Source of the DNA: Streptomyces sp. NBC_00572
GTDB taxonomy: Bacteria > Actinomycetota > Actinomycetes > Streptomycetales > Streptomycetaceae
Length of the DNA stretch: 64,000 nt
Direction of reading: 5' to 3'
Assembly: GCF_026341815.1 (NCBI RefSeq)
Contig: NZ_JAPENX010000001.1
Span: 5,704,001 to 5,768,000 of the forward strand
Below, piece by piece: positions 17,178 to 25,389 of this stretch. Under the pieces are notes generated by a model. That model did not search any database, was not told where the DNA came from, and saw nothing but the letters and a program-made list of their open reading frames with translations. Position numbers and translations under genes: made by a program. Numbering within the stretch: the first letter of the stretch is position 1; every line of letters begins with the position of its first letter.

Positions 17178-17848
17178 TGGGGCGCGAGCCGGGCCCCGGC
17201 GCCCCACCGCCGCTGCTGATCGCCTGCGCCCTCGGCATCGAGCAGCTCGCCCTGCGCACCGGGGACCGCGCCGGCGCCCCCGGGCCCGTCACCGTGCTCC
17301 GTACGGGCATGGGGCCGGACAAGGCCCGTCGGGCCGTCTCCCGGGCCCTCGGCGAGCACGGATGGCGGGACGCCGCCGTCATCGCCTCCGGCTTCTGCGC
17401 CGGACTCGCCCCCGGCATGCACCCGGGGGACCTGATCGTCGCCGACGAGACCCGCGGTCCCGACGGCACGATCTCCTGCACCGGGACCGAGCTCCTGGTG
17501 AAGGCCCTGGTCAGGGCCGTGCCCGGGCGGGCCGTCCACACCGGGCCGCTGACCGGCTCCGACCATGTGGTGCGCGGCCCCGAGCGGGCCGCGCTGCGGG
17601 CCACCGGCGCCATCGCCGTCGACATGGAGTCCGCGGCGACGCTCGGCACCGCTCGCGGCGGTCCCGGGCCGGACGGCGAGCCGGCCGCCCGCCCGGTTGC
17701 GGCCGTCCGAGTGGTCGTGGACGCTCCAGAACATGAACTGGTACGGATCGGCACGGTACGCGGGGGAATATCGGCCTTCCGTGTTCTTCGTGCCGTCCTT
17801 CCCGCATTCTTCGAATGGCACCGTTCTTTGCTGCTCCCCAGGAGGTGA
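17177..17848 (+). CDS. hpnG: Adenosylhopane nucleosidase/phosphorylase HpnG
   Basis: 223 residues of the nucleoside phosphorylase superfamily (MTA/SAH nucleosidase fold): TGMGPDKARRAV, ASGFCAGLAPGMHPGDLIVAD and VDMESAA are the usual conserved blocks, and the last holds the purine/ribose-binding Met-Glu. In hopanoid biosynthesis HpnG removes adenine from adenosylhopane made by HpnH. Start ATG 17177 overlaps the shc stop. A GGAGG in its last codons serves hpnH. Confidence 0.88.
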   Translation: MGREPGPGAPPPLLIACALGIEQLALRTGDRAGAPGPVTVLRTGMGPDKARRAVSRALGEHGWRDAAVIASGFCAGLAPGMHPGDLIVADETRGPDGTISCTGTELLVKALVRAVPGRAVHTGPLTGSDHVVRGPERAALRATGAIAVDMESAATLGTARGGPGPDGEPAARPVAAVRVVVDAPEHELVRIGTVRGGISAFRVLRAVLPAFFEWHRSLLLPRR

Positions 17849-17855
17849 GCGAGTT

Positions 17856-18878
17856 ATGGCCATGCCGCTCCGTCAGTCCATCCGGGTCGGGACCTACCTC
17901 ATCGAACAGAAGCTCCGCAAGCGGGACAAGTTTCCGCTGATCGTCGAGCTGGAGCCGCTCTACGCCTGCAACCTCGCGTGCGAGGGCTGCGGAAAGATCC
18001 AGCACCCGGCGGGTGTCCTCAAGCAGCGCATGCCGGTCGCACAGGCCGTCGGCGCGGTCCTGGAGTCCGGCGCGCCCATGGTGTCCATCGCGGGCGGCGA
18101 GCCCCTGATGCACCCTCAGATCGACGAGATCGTGCGCCAGTTGATGGCGAAGAGGAAGTACGTCTTCCTGTGCACCAACGCGGTGCTGCTCCGCAAGAAG
18201 CTGGACAAGTTCACGCCCTCGCCGTACTTCGCGTTCGCCGTGCACATCGACGGCCTGCGTGAGCGGCACGACGAATCCGTCGCCAAGGAAGGCGTGTTCG
18301 ACGAGGCGGTGGCGGCCATCAAGGAGGCCAAGCGGCGCGGTTTCCGCGTCACCACCAATTCGACCTTCTTCAACACCGACACACCGCAGACCATCATCGA
18401 GGTGCTCAATTACCTCAACGACGACCTCCAGGTCGACGAGATGATGATCTCGCCCGCGTACGCGTACGAGAAGGCCCCCGACCAGGAACACTTCCTCGGC
18501 GTCGAGCAGACCCGCGAACTCTTCAAGAAGGCCTTCGCCGGCGGAAACCGGCGCCGCTGGCGCCTCAACCACTCGCCGCTCTTCCTGGACTTCCTCGAAG
18601 GAAAGGCCGATTTCCCCTGCACGGCCTGGGCCATTCCCAACTACTCGCTCTTCGGCTGGCAGCGCCCCTGCTATCTGATGAGCGACGGATACGTCCCCAC
18701 GTACCGCGAACTCGTCGAGGACACCGACTGGGACAAGTACGGCCGCGGAAAGGACCCGCGCTGCGCCAATTGCATGGCGCACTGCGGCTACGAACCCACC
18801 GCCGTCCTCGCCACCATGGGGTCCCTCAAGGAGTCCCTGCGTGCGATCAGGGAGACAGTCTCCGGGAACAGCGCGTGA
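17856..18878 (+). CDS. hpnH: Adenosylhopane synthase HpnH (radical SAM)
   Basis: 340 residues. The radical SAM cluster motif is CNLACEGC (C38, C42, C45), followed by SIAGGEPLMHP, the SAM-binding GGE region. A C-terminal Cys pair in CANCMAHCGY belongs to the usual HpnH tail domain. The enzyme adds a 5'-deoxyadenosyl group to diploptene, giving C35 hopanoids. Start ATG 17856 lies 10 nt after GGAGG; ATG 17862 is also possible. In the S. coelicolor hopanoid cluster, as I recall it, ispG and dxs follow hpnH; here hpnO follows directly. Confidence 0.95.
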   Translation: MAMPLRQSIRVGTYLIEQKLRKRDKFPLIVELEPLYACNLACEGCGKIQHPAGVLKQRMPVAQAVGAVLESGAPMVSIAGGEPLMHPQIDEIVRQLMAKRKYVFLCTNAVLLRKKLDKFTPSPYFAFAVHIDGLRERHDESVAKEGVFDEAVAAIKEAKRRGFRVTTNSTFFNTDTPQTIIEVLNYLNDDLQVDEMMISPAYAYEKAPDQEHFLGVEQTRELFKKAFAGGNRRRWRLNHSPLFLDFLEGKADFPCTAWAIPNYSLFGWQRPCYLMSDGYVPTYRELVEDTDWDKYGRGKDPRCANCMAHCGYEPTAVLATMGSLKESLRAIRETVSGNSA

Positions 18879-18900
18879 GAGCGGGGAAGGAGAGCGGGCG

Positions 18901-20286
18901 ATGAGCGGCGAGTTCGACCTGCGGGCGCTGCTGGCCGAGCGCGGCGGCGAGCGGTACGAGCTGCACGCCCGCTACCTCAACCACCAGCTGCCGCGCATGC
19001 TCCACACCATCGGCTTCGACAAGGTGTACGAGCGGGCCGAGGGCGCCCATTTCTGGGACGCCGACGGCGCCGACCACCTCGACATGCTCGCCGGCTTCGG
19101 CGTGATGGGCCTCGGACGACACCACCCCGTCGTCCGCAAGGCCCTCCACGACGTGCTGGACGCCCAGCTCGCCGACCTCACCCGCTTCGACTGCCAGCCG
19201 CTGCCCGGACTCCTCGCCGAGCGGCTGCTCGCCCACAGCCCGCACCTCGACCGGGTCTTCTTCGGCAACAGCGGCACGGAGGCCGTGGAGACCGCCCTCA
19301 AGTTCGCCCGGTACGCCACCGGGCGGCCCAGGGTCGTCTACTGCACCCACGCCTTCCACGGGCTCACCACCGGCTCCCTCTCCGTCAACGGCGAGAACGG
19401 CTTCCGGGACGGCTTCGCCCCGCTGCTGCCCGACACGGCGATCGAGCTCGGCGACCTCGACGCCCTGGAGCGGGAGCTGCGCCGGGGCGACGTGGCCGCC
19501 TTCGTCGTGGAGCCGATCCAGGGCAAGGGCGTCCACGAGGCGCCGCCCGGCTTCCTGCGCGCCGCGCAGGAGCTGCTGCACCGGCACGGCGCGCTGCTCA
19601 TCGCCGACGAGGTGCAGACCGGCCTCGGCAGGACCGGCGACTTCTACGCGTACCAGCACGAGGAAGGGGTCGAACCGGATCTCGTCTGTGTCGCCAAGGC
19701 GCTCTCCGGCGGCTACGTGCCGGTCGGCGCCACCCTCGGCAAGGACTGGATCTTCAAGAAGGTCTACTCGTCGATGGACCGAGTCCTGGTGCACTCGGCG
19801 AGCTTCGGATCGAACGCGCAGGCCATGGCGGCCGGGCTCGCCGTCCTCGCCGTCATGGAGGACGAGGGGACGGTCGCGCACGCGCGCCGGATCGGCGACC
19901 TGCTCTCCGGGCGACTGAAGGAGCTCGTGCCCCGGTACGAGCTGCTCCACGAGGTCCGCGGGCGCGGGCTGATGATCGGGATCGAGTTCGGCCGGCCGTC
20001 CTCGCTGGGGCTGCGCGGGCGCTGGACGATGCTCCAGGCGGCCCGCAAGGGCCTCTTCGCCCAGATGGTCGTCGTCCCGCTGCTCCAGCGGCACCGGATC
20101 CTCACCCAGGTCTCCGGGGACCACCTGGAGGTGATCAAGCTGATCCCGCCGCTGGTCATCGACGAGGCCGACGTGGACCGGTTCGTCACCGCCTTCACGG
20201 CGGTCATGGACGAGGCCCACGGCGGTGGCGGGCTGATGTGGGACTTCGGGAAGACCCTGGTCAAGCAGGCGGTCGCGCAGCGCTGA
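18901..20286 (+). CDS. hpnO: Class III aminotransferase HpnO (aminobacteriohopanetriol formation)
   Basis: 461 residues, PLP-dependent fold type I. Marks: FFGNSGTEAVETALK (phosphate site), HAFHGLTTG, LIADEVQTGLGRTG (Asp to PLP nitrogen) and CVAKALSGGYVPVG with the Schiff-base Lys. The position right after hpnH fits the aminotransferase that converts ribosylhopane to aminobacteriohopanetriol. RBS AAGGAGAG. Last gene of the operon; no strong terminator follows before the next regulator. Confidence 0.9.
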   Translation: MSGEFDLRALLAERGGERYELHARYLNHQLPRMLHTIGFDKVYERAEGAHFWDADGADHLDMLAGFGVMGLGRHHPVVRKALHDVLDAQLADLTRFDCQPLPGLLAERLLAHSPHLDRVFFGNSGTEAVETALKFARYATGRPRVVYCTHAFHGLTTGSLSVNGENGFRDGFAPLLPDTAIELGDLDALERELRRGDVAAFVVEPIQGKGVHEAPPGFLRAAQELLHRHGALLIADEVQTGLGRTGDFYAYQHEEGVEPDLVCVAKALSGGYVPVGATLGKDWIFKKVYSSMDRVLVHSASFGSNAQAMAAGLAVLAVMEDEGTVAHARRIGDLLSGRLKELVPRYELLHEVRGRGLMIGIEFGRPSSLGLRGRWTMLQAARKGLFAQMVVVPLLQRHRILTQVSGDHLEVIKLIPPLVIDEADVDRFVTAFTAVMDEAHGGGGLMWDFGKTLVKQAVAQR

Positions 20287-20305
20287 CCGTGCGAAAGCCG
20301 AACTT

Positions 20306-20340
20306 TTGCCTCTGAGGCAAGAAACTTGCCTCAGAGGCAC
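20306..20340 (+). promoter_or_regulatory. Two tandem palindromic operators upstream of the XRE-cupin regulator
   Basis: TTGCCTCTGAGGCAA (20306-20320) and TTGCCTCAGAGGCAC (20326-20340). Each core TGCCTC-N-GAGGCA is a perfect 6+6 palindrome and the centres are 20 bp apart, so two dimers would bind one DNA face. The pair ends 20 nt before the regulator start, so it must overlap the promoter. Autoregulation by the XRE protein is the natural reading. Confidence 0.8.
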
Positions 20341-20360
20341 GTTCCTGGCGGAATGGACGC

Positions 20361-21017
20361 ATGGACCACGTCCCCGGGGAAGCCTCCCCGGACCCCGCCA
20401 CCCCGGGCGTCCCGCCCGACGTCGCCACCTCCGGCGCCCTGCCCGACGTCGCCCCGCAGCTGCGGGCCCTGCGCCGCCGCCGGGGGCTCACCCTGGAGGC
20501 CGCAGCCCAGCGGGCCGGCCTCTCGCCGGCCCACCTCTCGCGTCTGGAGACGGGGAACCGGCAGCCTTCGCTTCCGATGTTGCTCGCCCTCGCCCGTATC
20601 TACGGTACGACGGTCTCCGAGCTCCTCGGCGAGACGCTGTCCGAGCGCGACCCCGTCGTCCGGGCCGGCCGCTCCGAACCCGTCGAGGCCGACGGCTGGA
20701 TCTACCGCCAGGTGGGCGGCGCCGGACGCGCCCTGCAGTGCCTGCGGGTCCACGTGCCGTACGCCACCCGGGCCGACATCGTGCGCGTCCACCCGGGCGA
20801 GGAGTGGATCCACGTCCTGGAGGGCCGGGTGCGGCTCTCGCTCGGCGAGGCCGTCCATGTCCTCGATCCCGGGGACAGTGCGCACTTCGACTCGCTCACC
20901 CCGCACCGGATCGGGGCCGCGACCCCCGGTGGGGCCGAGCTCCTCTTCGTCCACACCCTGATGCAGAGCCCCGTCGCCGAGCTGTGTCTCGGCGACGGGA
21001 CCCCGCACCGGCGCTGA
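20361..21017 (+). CDS. XRE family regulator with C-terminal cupin domain
   Basis: 218 residues. The N-terminal HTH (about 30-90) reads LRALRRRRGLTLEAAAQRAG LSPAHLSRLETGNRQPS. The C-terminal cupin (about 130-200) has VHPGEEWIHVLEGRV and DPGDSAHFDSLTPHRI, as in PuuR-type regulators that sense a small ligand. Start ATG 20361 lies only 20 nt after the twin operators and lacks a good RBS, so a leaderless or very short-leader transcript is possible. The gene follows the hopanoid operon on the same strand; whether it controls that operon is unknown. Confidence 0.93.
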   Translation: MDHVPGEASPDPATPGVPPDVATSGALPDVAPQLRALRRRRGLTLEAAAQRAGLSPAHLSRLETGNRQPSLPMLLALARIYGTTVSELLGETLSERDPVVRAGRSEPVEADGWIYRQVGGAGRALQCLRVHVPYATRADIVRVHPGEEWIHVLEGRVRLSLGEAVHVLDPGDSAHFDSLTPHRIGAATPGGAELLFVHTLMQSPVAELCLGDGTPHRR

Positions 21018-21049
21018 CCCTGCCCGCCTCTTCCAGGAAAGAGACCGAG

Positions 21050-21205
21050 ATGTCCGAGAAGTCACGAACCGTCACTGGCGAGGAGCGCGGGGAAGGCAAG
21101 TTCCCCAAGGGTCTCGTCCTCCGCCTCTTCGCCTATCTGATCGCCGGGCACCTCTTCGCAGGCTTCCTCTACCTGCTCTTCATGCTGGGCGGGCAGAACC
21201 AGTAG
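21050..21205 (+). CDS. Small single-pass membrane protein (DUF6126-like)
   Basis: 51 residues: a charged N-terminus (MSEKSRTVTGEERGEGKFP) and one hydrophobic helix (GLVLRLFAYLIAGHLFAGFL plus YLLFML). ATG 21050 has AGGAAAG upstream, 32 nt after the XRE stop, so the two are one operon. I recall such proteins next to XRE-cupin regulators in streptomycetes; function unknown. It could be a ligand sensor, transporter subunit or partner of the regulator. Confidence 0.8.
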   Translation: MSEKSRTVTGEERGEGKFPKGLVLRLFAYLIAGHLFAGFLYLLFMLGGQNQ

Positions 21206-21212
21206 ATCCCGC

Positions 21213-22034
21213 TCAGGCCTCGGTGAGGAGCCGCTCCCGCAGGCGCTCGCGGGTCTCCGGAGAGAGCTTCAGACCCTCCGTGAGGTAGGCGTCCACCGAG
21301 CCCCAGGTCGCCTCGATCGTCTCGAAGGCGCCCCGCAGGTACTCCACCCGCGCGTCGAACAGCGGGCTCAGCAGCTCCATCACCTCGGGCGACATCGCGT
21401 CCGGGTCGGTGGAGCTGCGGCGCACCTTGTAGCGGCGGTGCGGGGCGTTCGACTTCACGTAGTCGGCCTCGATTGCCTCCCGCTCGACCCCGAGGGCGAG
21501 CAGGGTGATCGCGATGGACAGCCCGGCGCGGTCCTTGCCGGCGGCGCAGTGCATCAGGGCGGGGAGGCTGTCCTCCGCCATGGAGTGCAGGACCCGGCTG
21601 TGCTCCTCGGTCCGCTCGACAATCATCTTCCGGTACGAGTCGGACATTCGGGTCGCGGCCTTGCCGTCGCCGAGGAGCTCCCGCAGTTGCTCGATGTCGC
21701 CCTCGCGGACCAGCTTCCAGAACTCCTTGCCCGCGGCCGGATCGCTGAGCGGTATGTTCACGTTCCGCACGCCGGGGAGGTCCACGTCCTGGCCCTCGAC
21801 CTTCCGGTCGACCAGGTTCCGGAAGTCGAAGACGGTGTGCAGTCCGAGCGAGTCGAGGAAGACGACGTCCTCCTCGGTGGCGTGGGCGAGGTGGCCGCTG
21901 CGGAAGAGGCGGCCGGGGTGCACGGCACGCCCGTCCGTCGTCGGCAGGCCGCCCACGTCCCGGAAGTTGCGGACCTCGGCCAGCTCGGGTTCGTTCGCTT
22001 CGATGGGCGGGACCTGCGGCAGCTGCTGCGTCAC
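21213..22034 (-). CDS. Tyrosine/phosphoinositide-type protein phosphatase (PtpB-like)
   Basis: 273 residues. The active-site P-loop HCAAGKDRAG (C-x5-R) with Lys-Asp matches the MptpB/Y_phosphatase3 family. Other marks are NFRDVGGL near the N-terminus, LFRSGHL and the DFRN segment. Start GTG 22034 follows AGGAGC; the longer reading from 22091 adds 19 unconvincing residues. The gene ends 8 nt from the oppositely oriented small membrane gene. No signal peptide is visible. Confidence 0.92.
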   Translation of the reverse strand: MTQQLPQVPPIEANEPELAEVRNFRDVGGLPTTDGRAVHPGRLFRSGHLAHATEEDVVFLDSLGLHTVFDFRNLVDRKVEGQDVDLPGVRNVNIPLSDPAAGKEFWKLVREGDIEQLRELLGDGKAATRMSDSYRKMIVERTEEHSRVLHSMAEDSLPALMHCAAGKDRAGLSIAITLLALGVEREAIEADYVKSNAPHRRYKVRRSSTDPDAMSPEVMELLSPLFDARVEYLRGAFETIEATWGSVDAYLTEGLKLSPETRERLRERLLTEA

Positions 22035-22354
22035 GGATGCTCCTGATGGTCGACGTTCGGATGCCCGATGCGCGATCGGCTCCGGGGGCAATCATCCAGG
22101 TGGGGCCGCGATGACGCACCCCCCTGGACGGGAATGGGGGATCTGTCCGAATTGAGGCGTTGTGTGTAACGCGCCCTGTTTACGGGCGAGATGGGCCCGA
22201 GCGCGTGAGCAGGGTCATAGAAGTGACGGATCGTGGCCGTCGGCCCGGAGCAATTGCCGTACGGAAAAAGGAGATCGAGGGCCCGTCATCCACGGAGGGT
22301 GACCGGAATTCCGGGTGAAAGGCCGTACGGGGAAAGCCGTTGGAAATCATTGGC
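22035..22354. other. Intergenic region upstream of phosphatase and riboswitch
   Basis: About 320 bases between divergent units. It must hold the phosphatase promoter (leftward). No ORF has convincing coding character and I see no strong repeat. Confidence 0.6.
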
Positions 22355-22384
22355 TTGTTCGCGCAGACCCCGCTCGTCTAGCGT
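22355..22384 (+). promoter_or_regulatory. Likely housekeeping promoter for the riboswitch transcript
   Basis: TTGTTC (22355-22360), an 18-nt spacer and TAGCGT (22379-22384). Transcription would begin near 22391, just before the riboswitch aptamer. Confidence 0.5.
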
Positions 22385-22400
22385 CACCGTCAATCCGGTC

Positions 22401-22572
22401 GGACCGCCGAATCCTGCCACCGTCCGGAATTCCACTCATCCCATGCGTGGCAGGAGCGGGGGACCCAGGAAGTACGCCGGTCCCGCGACGCAGGACGGCT
22501 TGGGGTGAAGCCGCGTGAGAACGCGGCCGGGCATCTCCAGTCCGAACCCGACAGCTCACCTCGCAGGCGCCG
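22401..22572 (+). ncRNA. c-di-AMP riboswitch (ydaO-yuaA type)
   Basis: The conserved blocks of the class appear in order: GCCGAATCCTGCC at the 5' side, GGCAGGAGCGGGGGACCCAG, then TTGGGGTGAAGCCGC, a variable stem, GGGCATCTCC, TCCGAACCCGACAGCT and ACCTCGCAGGCG. It ends just before the RBS GAGAGGA of a cell-wall hydrolase gene, the classic streptomycete target of this riboswitch. High c-di-AMP would turn the gene off. Boundaries are approximate. Confidence 0.93.
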
Positions 22573-22586
22573 GAGAGGAATTCGCC

Positions 22587-23555
22587 ATGCCCGCGAAGGG
22601 TAAGCACCGCCGCATCAAGTCCAACCGCCTCACCCGCGGAATCGCCGCCGCCGGTACGGGAGGCGCCGTCGTCGCCCTCCCGCTCCTCGGTGCCACCGGC
22701 GCCCACGCCGCCGAGCAGGCCGCCCCGGCCACCGCTCCCGGCCAGGCCGTCACCGCCGCCGCCCAGGTGAAGGCCCCCGCCTCCGCCAAGGCCGCGCCCA
22801 CCACCACGAAGGCCGCGCCGAAGACGTACTCCGTCGTGCGTGGCGACTACCTGTCGAAGATCGCCGCCGAGCACGACCTCACCGGTGGCTGGAAGAAGCT
22901 GTACGCGGACAACCGCCAGGTCGTCGGCGACAACCCCTCGCTCATCCTGCCGGGCATGAAGCTCACCCTCGGCGCCAAGAGCACCGCCAAGGCCGCCGCG
23001 CCGAAGAGCACCGCCAAGGCCGCCGCCCCCAAGAGCTCCGCGAAGAACGGCGACACCGCGCGCGCCTCCCGGAGCAGCGAGCGCGCCGCCGCCCCGGCCG
23101 CGAGCACCCAGTCGTCCGGCTCCTCCTCGTCGGCCGGCGCGACCTCCGCCTCCGGCTGGTTCGCCCCCGTCAGCGGCGGCATGTCCACCCCGTACCGCGC
23201 CGCGGGCTCGATGTGGTCCTCCGGCTACCACACCGGTGTCGACTTCATGGCCTCCACCGGCACCACGATCGTCGCGGTCGGCCCCGGCACCGTCTACTCC
23301 GCCGGCGACGGCGGCGCGTACGGCAACCAGGTCGTCATCCAGCACGCCGACGGCACCTTCTCGCAGTACGCCCACCTCTCCTCGATCTCCGTCTCCGCCG
23401 GCCAGACCGTGAGCGGCGGAGAGCAGATCGGTCTCTCCGGCGCGACCGGCAACGTCACCGGACCGCACCTGCACTTCGAGATGCGCACCGGGCCGGAGTA
23501 CGGCTCCGACATCGACCCGATCTCCGCCCTGCGTTCGCACGGCGTGAACATCTGA
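22587..23555 (+). CDS. Secreted LysM - M23 peptidase (cell-wall hydrolase)
   Basis: 322 residues. A signal peptide (KHRRIKSNRLTRGIAAAG..., ending GAHAAEQ) is followed by a LysM domain (YSVVRGDYLSKIAAEHDL ... NPSLILPGMKLTLG), a low-complexity Lys/Ala/Ser linker with KAAAPKSTA repeats, and an M23 endopeptidase domain. Zn ligands are visible in HTGVD and HLHFE. It would cut peptidoglycan cross-links outside the cell. Expression is placed under the c-di-AMP riboswitch directly upstream. A terminator follows. Confidence 0.95.
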   Translation: MPAKGKHRRIKSNRLTRGIAAAGTGGAVVALPLLGATGAHAAEQAAPATAPGQAVTAAAQVKAPASAKAAPTTTKAAPKTYSVVRGDYLSKIAAEHDLTGGWKKLYADNRQVVGDNPSLILPGMKLTLGAKSTAKAAAPKSTAKAAAPKSSAKNGDTARASRSSERAAAPAASTQSSGSSSSAGATSASGWFAPVSGGMSTPYRAAGSMWSSGYHTGVDFMASTGTTIVAVGPGTVYSAGDGGAYGNQVVIQHADGTFSQYAHLSSISVSAGQTVSGGEQIGLSGATGNVTGPHLHFEMRTGPEYGSDIDPISALRSHGVNI

Positions 23556-23574
23556 CGCCCCGTCGTCACTCGGG

Positions 23575-23600
23575 GGCCCGGCACGCAGGCGTGCCGGGCC
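23575..23600 (+). terminator. Terminator after the M23 peptidase gene
   Basis: Perfect 11-bp stem GGCCCGGCACG / CGTGCCGGGCC with loop CAGG, 20 nt after the stop codon. Confidence 0.85.
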
Positions 23601-23720
23601 TCCGGCGTGTTCCCGCTCTATTCCGGCTTGGCAAATTCTTTATCGGTGGCATATGTCACCCAGCGTCAACCCCTCCTTACGGTCGCGTAGGTCACATCCG
23701 AAAGGGAAGGATGTGCTCCC

Positions 23721-24515
23721 GTGGCAGACGATTCGAGATCAAGAGACAAGAACGCATTCGGGTCGTACGCGGCGATCGGTGACAGCTTCACCGAAGGTGT
23801 CGGAGACCCCGGGCCCGACGGGACGTACGTCGGCTGGGCGGACCGCTTCGCGGTGCTGCTCGCCGACCAGCTGCCGGAGCACGACGGCTTCCGCTACGCC
23901 AATCTGGCCGTACGCGGACGCCTCCTCGACCAGATCGTGGCGGAACAGGTCCCCCGGGCGAAGGAACTCGCCCCCGACCTGGTGACCTTCTGCGCCGGCG
24001 GAAACGACATCATCCGCCCCGGCACGGACCCCGACGACGTCGCCGAGCGCTTCGAGCGGGCCGTCGCCGATCTGACCTCCGCCGTCGGCACCGTCATGGT
24101 GACCACCGGCTTCGACACCCGCGACGTGCCCGTGCTCAAGCATCTGCGCGGCAAGATCGCCACCTACACCGCCCACGTCCGCTCCATCGCGGACCGCTAC
24201 GACTGCCCGGTCCTCGACCTGTGGTCCCTGAAGTCCGTGCAGGACCGGCGCGCCTGGGACGACGACCGGCTGCACCTCTCGGCCGAGGGACACACCCGGG
24301 TGGCCCTGCGCGCCGCCCAGGTCCTCGGCCTTCCGGTGCCGGCCGACCCGGACCAGGCGTGGCCGCCGGAGCCCCCGCGCGGCCCGCTGGAGGTGCGGCG
24401 CGACGACATCCACTGGGCGAAGGAGTACCTCGTGCCGTGGATCGGGCGCCGGCTGCGGGGCGAGAGCTCCGGCGACCACGTCGAGGCGAAGCGCCCCGAC
24501 CTCATGCCCCTGTAG
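23721..24515 (+). CDS. SGNH/GDSL-family hydrolase
   Basis: 264 residues, no signal peptide, so probably cytoplasmic. Block I is AAIGDSFTEG (catalytic Ser), block III AGGNDI, and block V DDRLHLSAEGH (Asp and His). Acts on esters of unknown identity. Start GTG 23721 behind GGGAAGGA. Its last 14 bases overlap the tail of the oppositely oriented radical SAM gene. Confidence 0.92.
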   Translation: MADDSRSRDKNAFGSYAAIGDSFTEGVGDPGPDGTYVGWADRFAVLLADQLPEHDGFRYANLAVRGRLLDQIVAEQVPRAKELAPDLVTFCAGGNDIIRPGTDPDDVAERFERAVADLTSAVGTVMVTTGFDTRDVPVLKHLRGKIATYTAHVRSIADRYDCPVLDLWSLKSVQDRRAWDDDRLHLSAEGHTRVALRAAQVLGLPVPADPDQAWPPEPPRGPLEVRRDDIHWAKEYLVPWIGRRLRGESSGDHVEAKRPDLMPL

Positions 24516-25380
24516 TTCCGGGGCCGGCCGGCGGGTGTACGACGGCGGGGATCCGCTCCAGGACCCCGCCGGCGAACACGTCGTACAGCGGCAGCGTCTC
24601 CAGGTGGACGTAGCCGATGTGACAGTCGCAGAGGGCGAGGGGGCAGGCGCGGGGGCGCAGGGCGGAGCGGTACGAGCCGTCGTACAGGTTCCCCAGCTCG
24701 GCCTTGACGAAATGGCAGCGCCGCACCGTCCCCTCGCCGTCCACCGAGATCACCGACTCCCCGGTCCGGCAGGGCAGCCCCGCCGAGCGGTGCGGATGAC
24801 GGCTGTACGGGAAGAGCGGGTCGATCCCCGTCCACTCCGCGGCCTCCGCGTCGGTGTACGTGTGCCCCTCCGCCGCGTTCACCCAGAGGTAGACGTGCGG
24901 CGGCAGTTCGGCCCGCAGCCGCCGGGCGTGCTCCGCGTGCTCGGGAAGCCCGACGACGCCGACACTGAAGCGGACGCCCCGCTCGGTCAGCTCCCCGCAC
25001 TTGGCGAGGAAGCGCTCGTACGGCGTCTGCCCGGGGTGGTACGTGCACCAGAGCGCCACGCTCTCCGGGTCCGCCTCCGCCAGCCAGTCGGTCCGGCAGC
25101 TCAGATTGGTCTGGATCGCGACCCGCTCGACGTGCGGGAGGCGGGACAGCTCGACGAGCGCCCGCCGGTACCAGGAGCGGACCAGCCCCTCGCCCCACGG
25201 GGTGAAGAGGATCCGCAGCCGGTCCCCGGTCTGCGCGGCGGCCCAGCCGGTGAACCGTTCGAGCGCTGCCCGGTCGGCGCGCAGCTGCTCCCGGCTGTCC
25301 CGGCGCTTGGCGAAGGGACAGTAGGGGCAGTCGAAGTCGCAGGAGGAGAGCGGCCCGCGGTAGAGGAGCGTCAGGTCCAT
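24502..25380 (-). CDS. STM4011-family radical SAM protein
   Basis: 292 residues. The cluster motif CDFDCPYC (CxxxCxxC) is at the N-terminus. A second Cys-rich region near the C-terminus (RRCHFVK and CPLALCDCHIGY) suggests an auxiliary Fe-S cluster. Last gene of a five-gene minus-strand operon matching the STM4015-4014-4013-4012-4011 order; it starts 9 nt after the STM4012-type stop. Biochemical role undescribed to my knowledge. Confidence 0.9.
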   Translation of the reverse strand: MDLTLLYRGPLSSCDFDCPYCPFAKRRDSREQLRADRAALERFTGWAAAQTGDRLRILFTPWGEGLVRSWYRRALVELSRLPHVERVAIQTNLSCRTDWLAEADPESVALWCTYHPGQTPYERFLAKCGELTERGVRFSVGVVGLPEHAEHARRLRAELPPHVYLWVNAAEGHTYTDAEAAEWTGIDPLFPYSRHPHRSAGLPCRTGESVISVDGEGTVRRCHFVKAELGNLYDGSYRSALRPRACPLALCDCHIGYVHLETLPLYDVFAGGVLERIPAVVHPPAGPGTTGA

Positions 25381-25389
25381 GTGCGCCCT

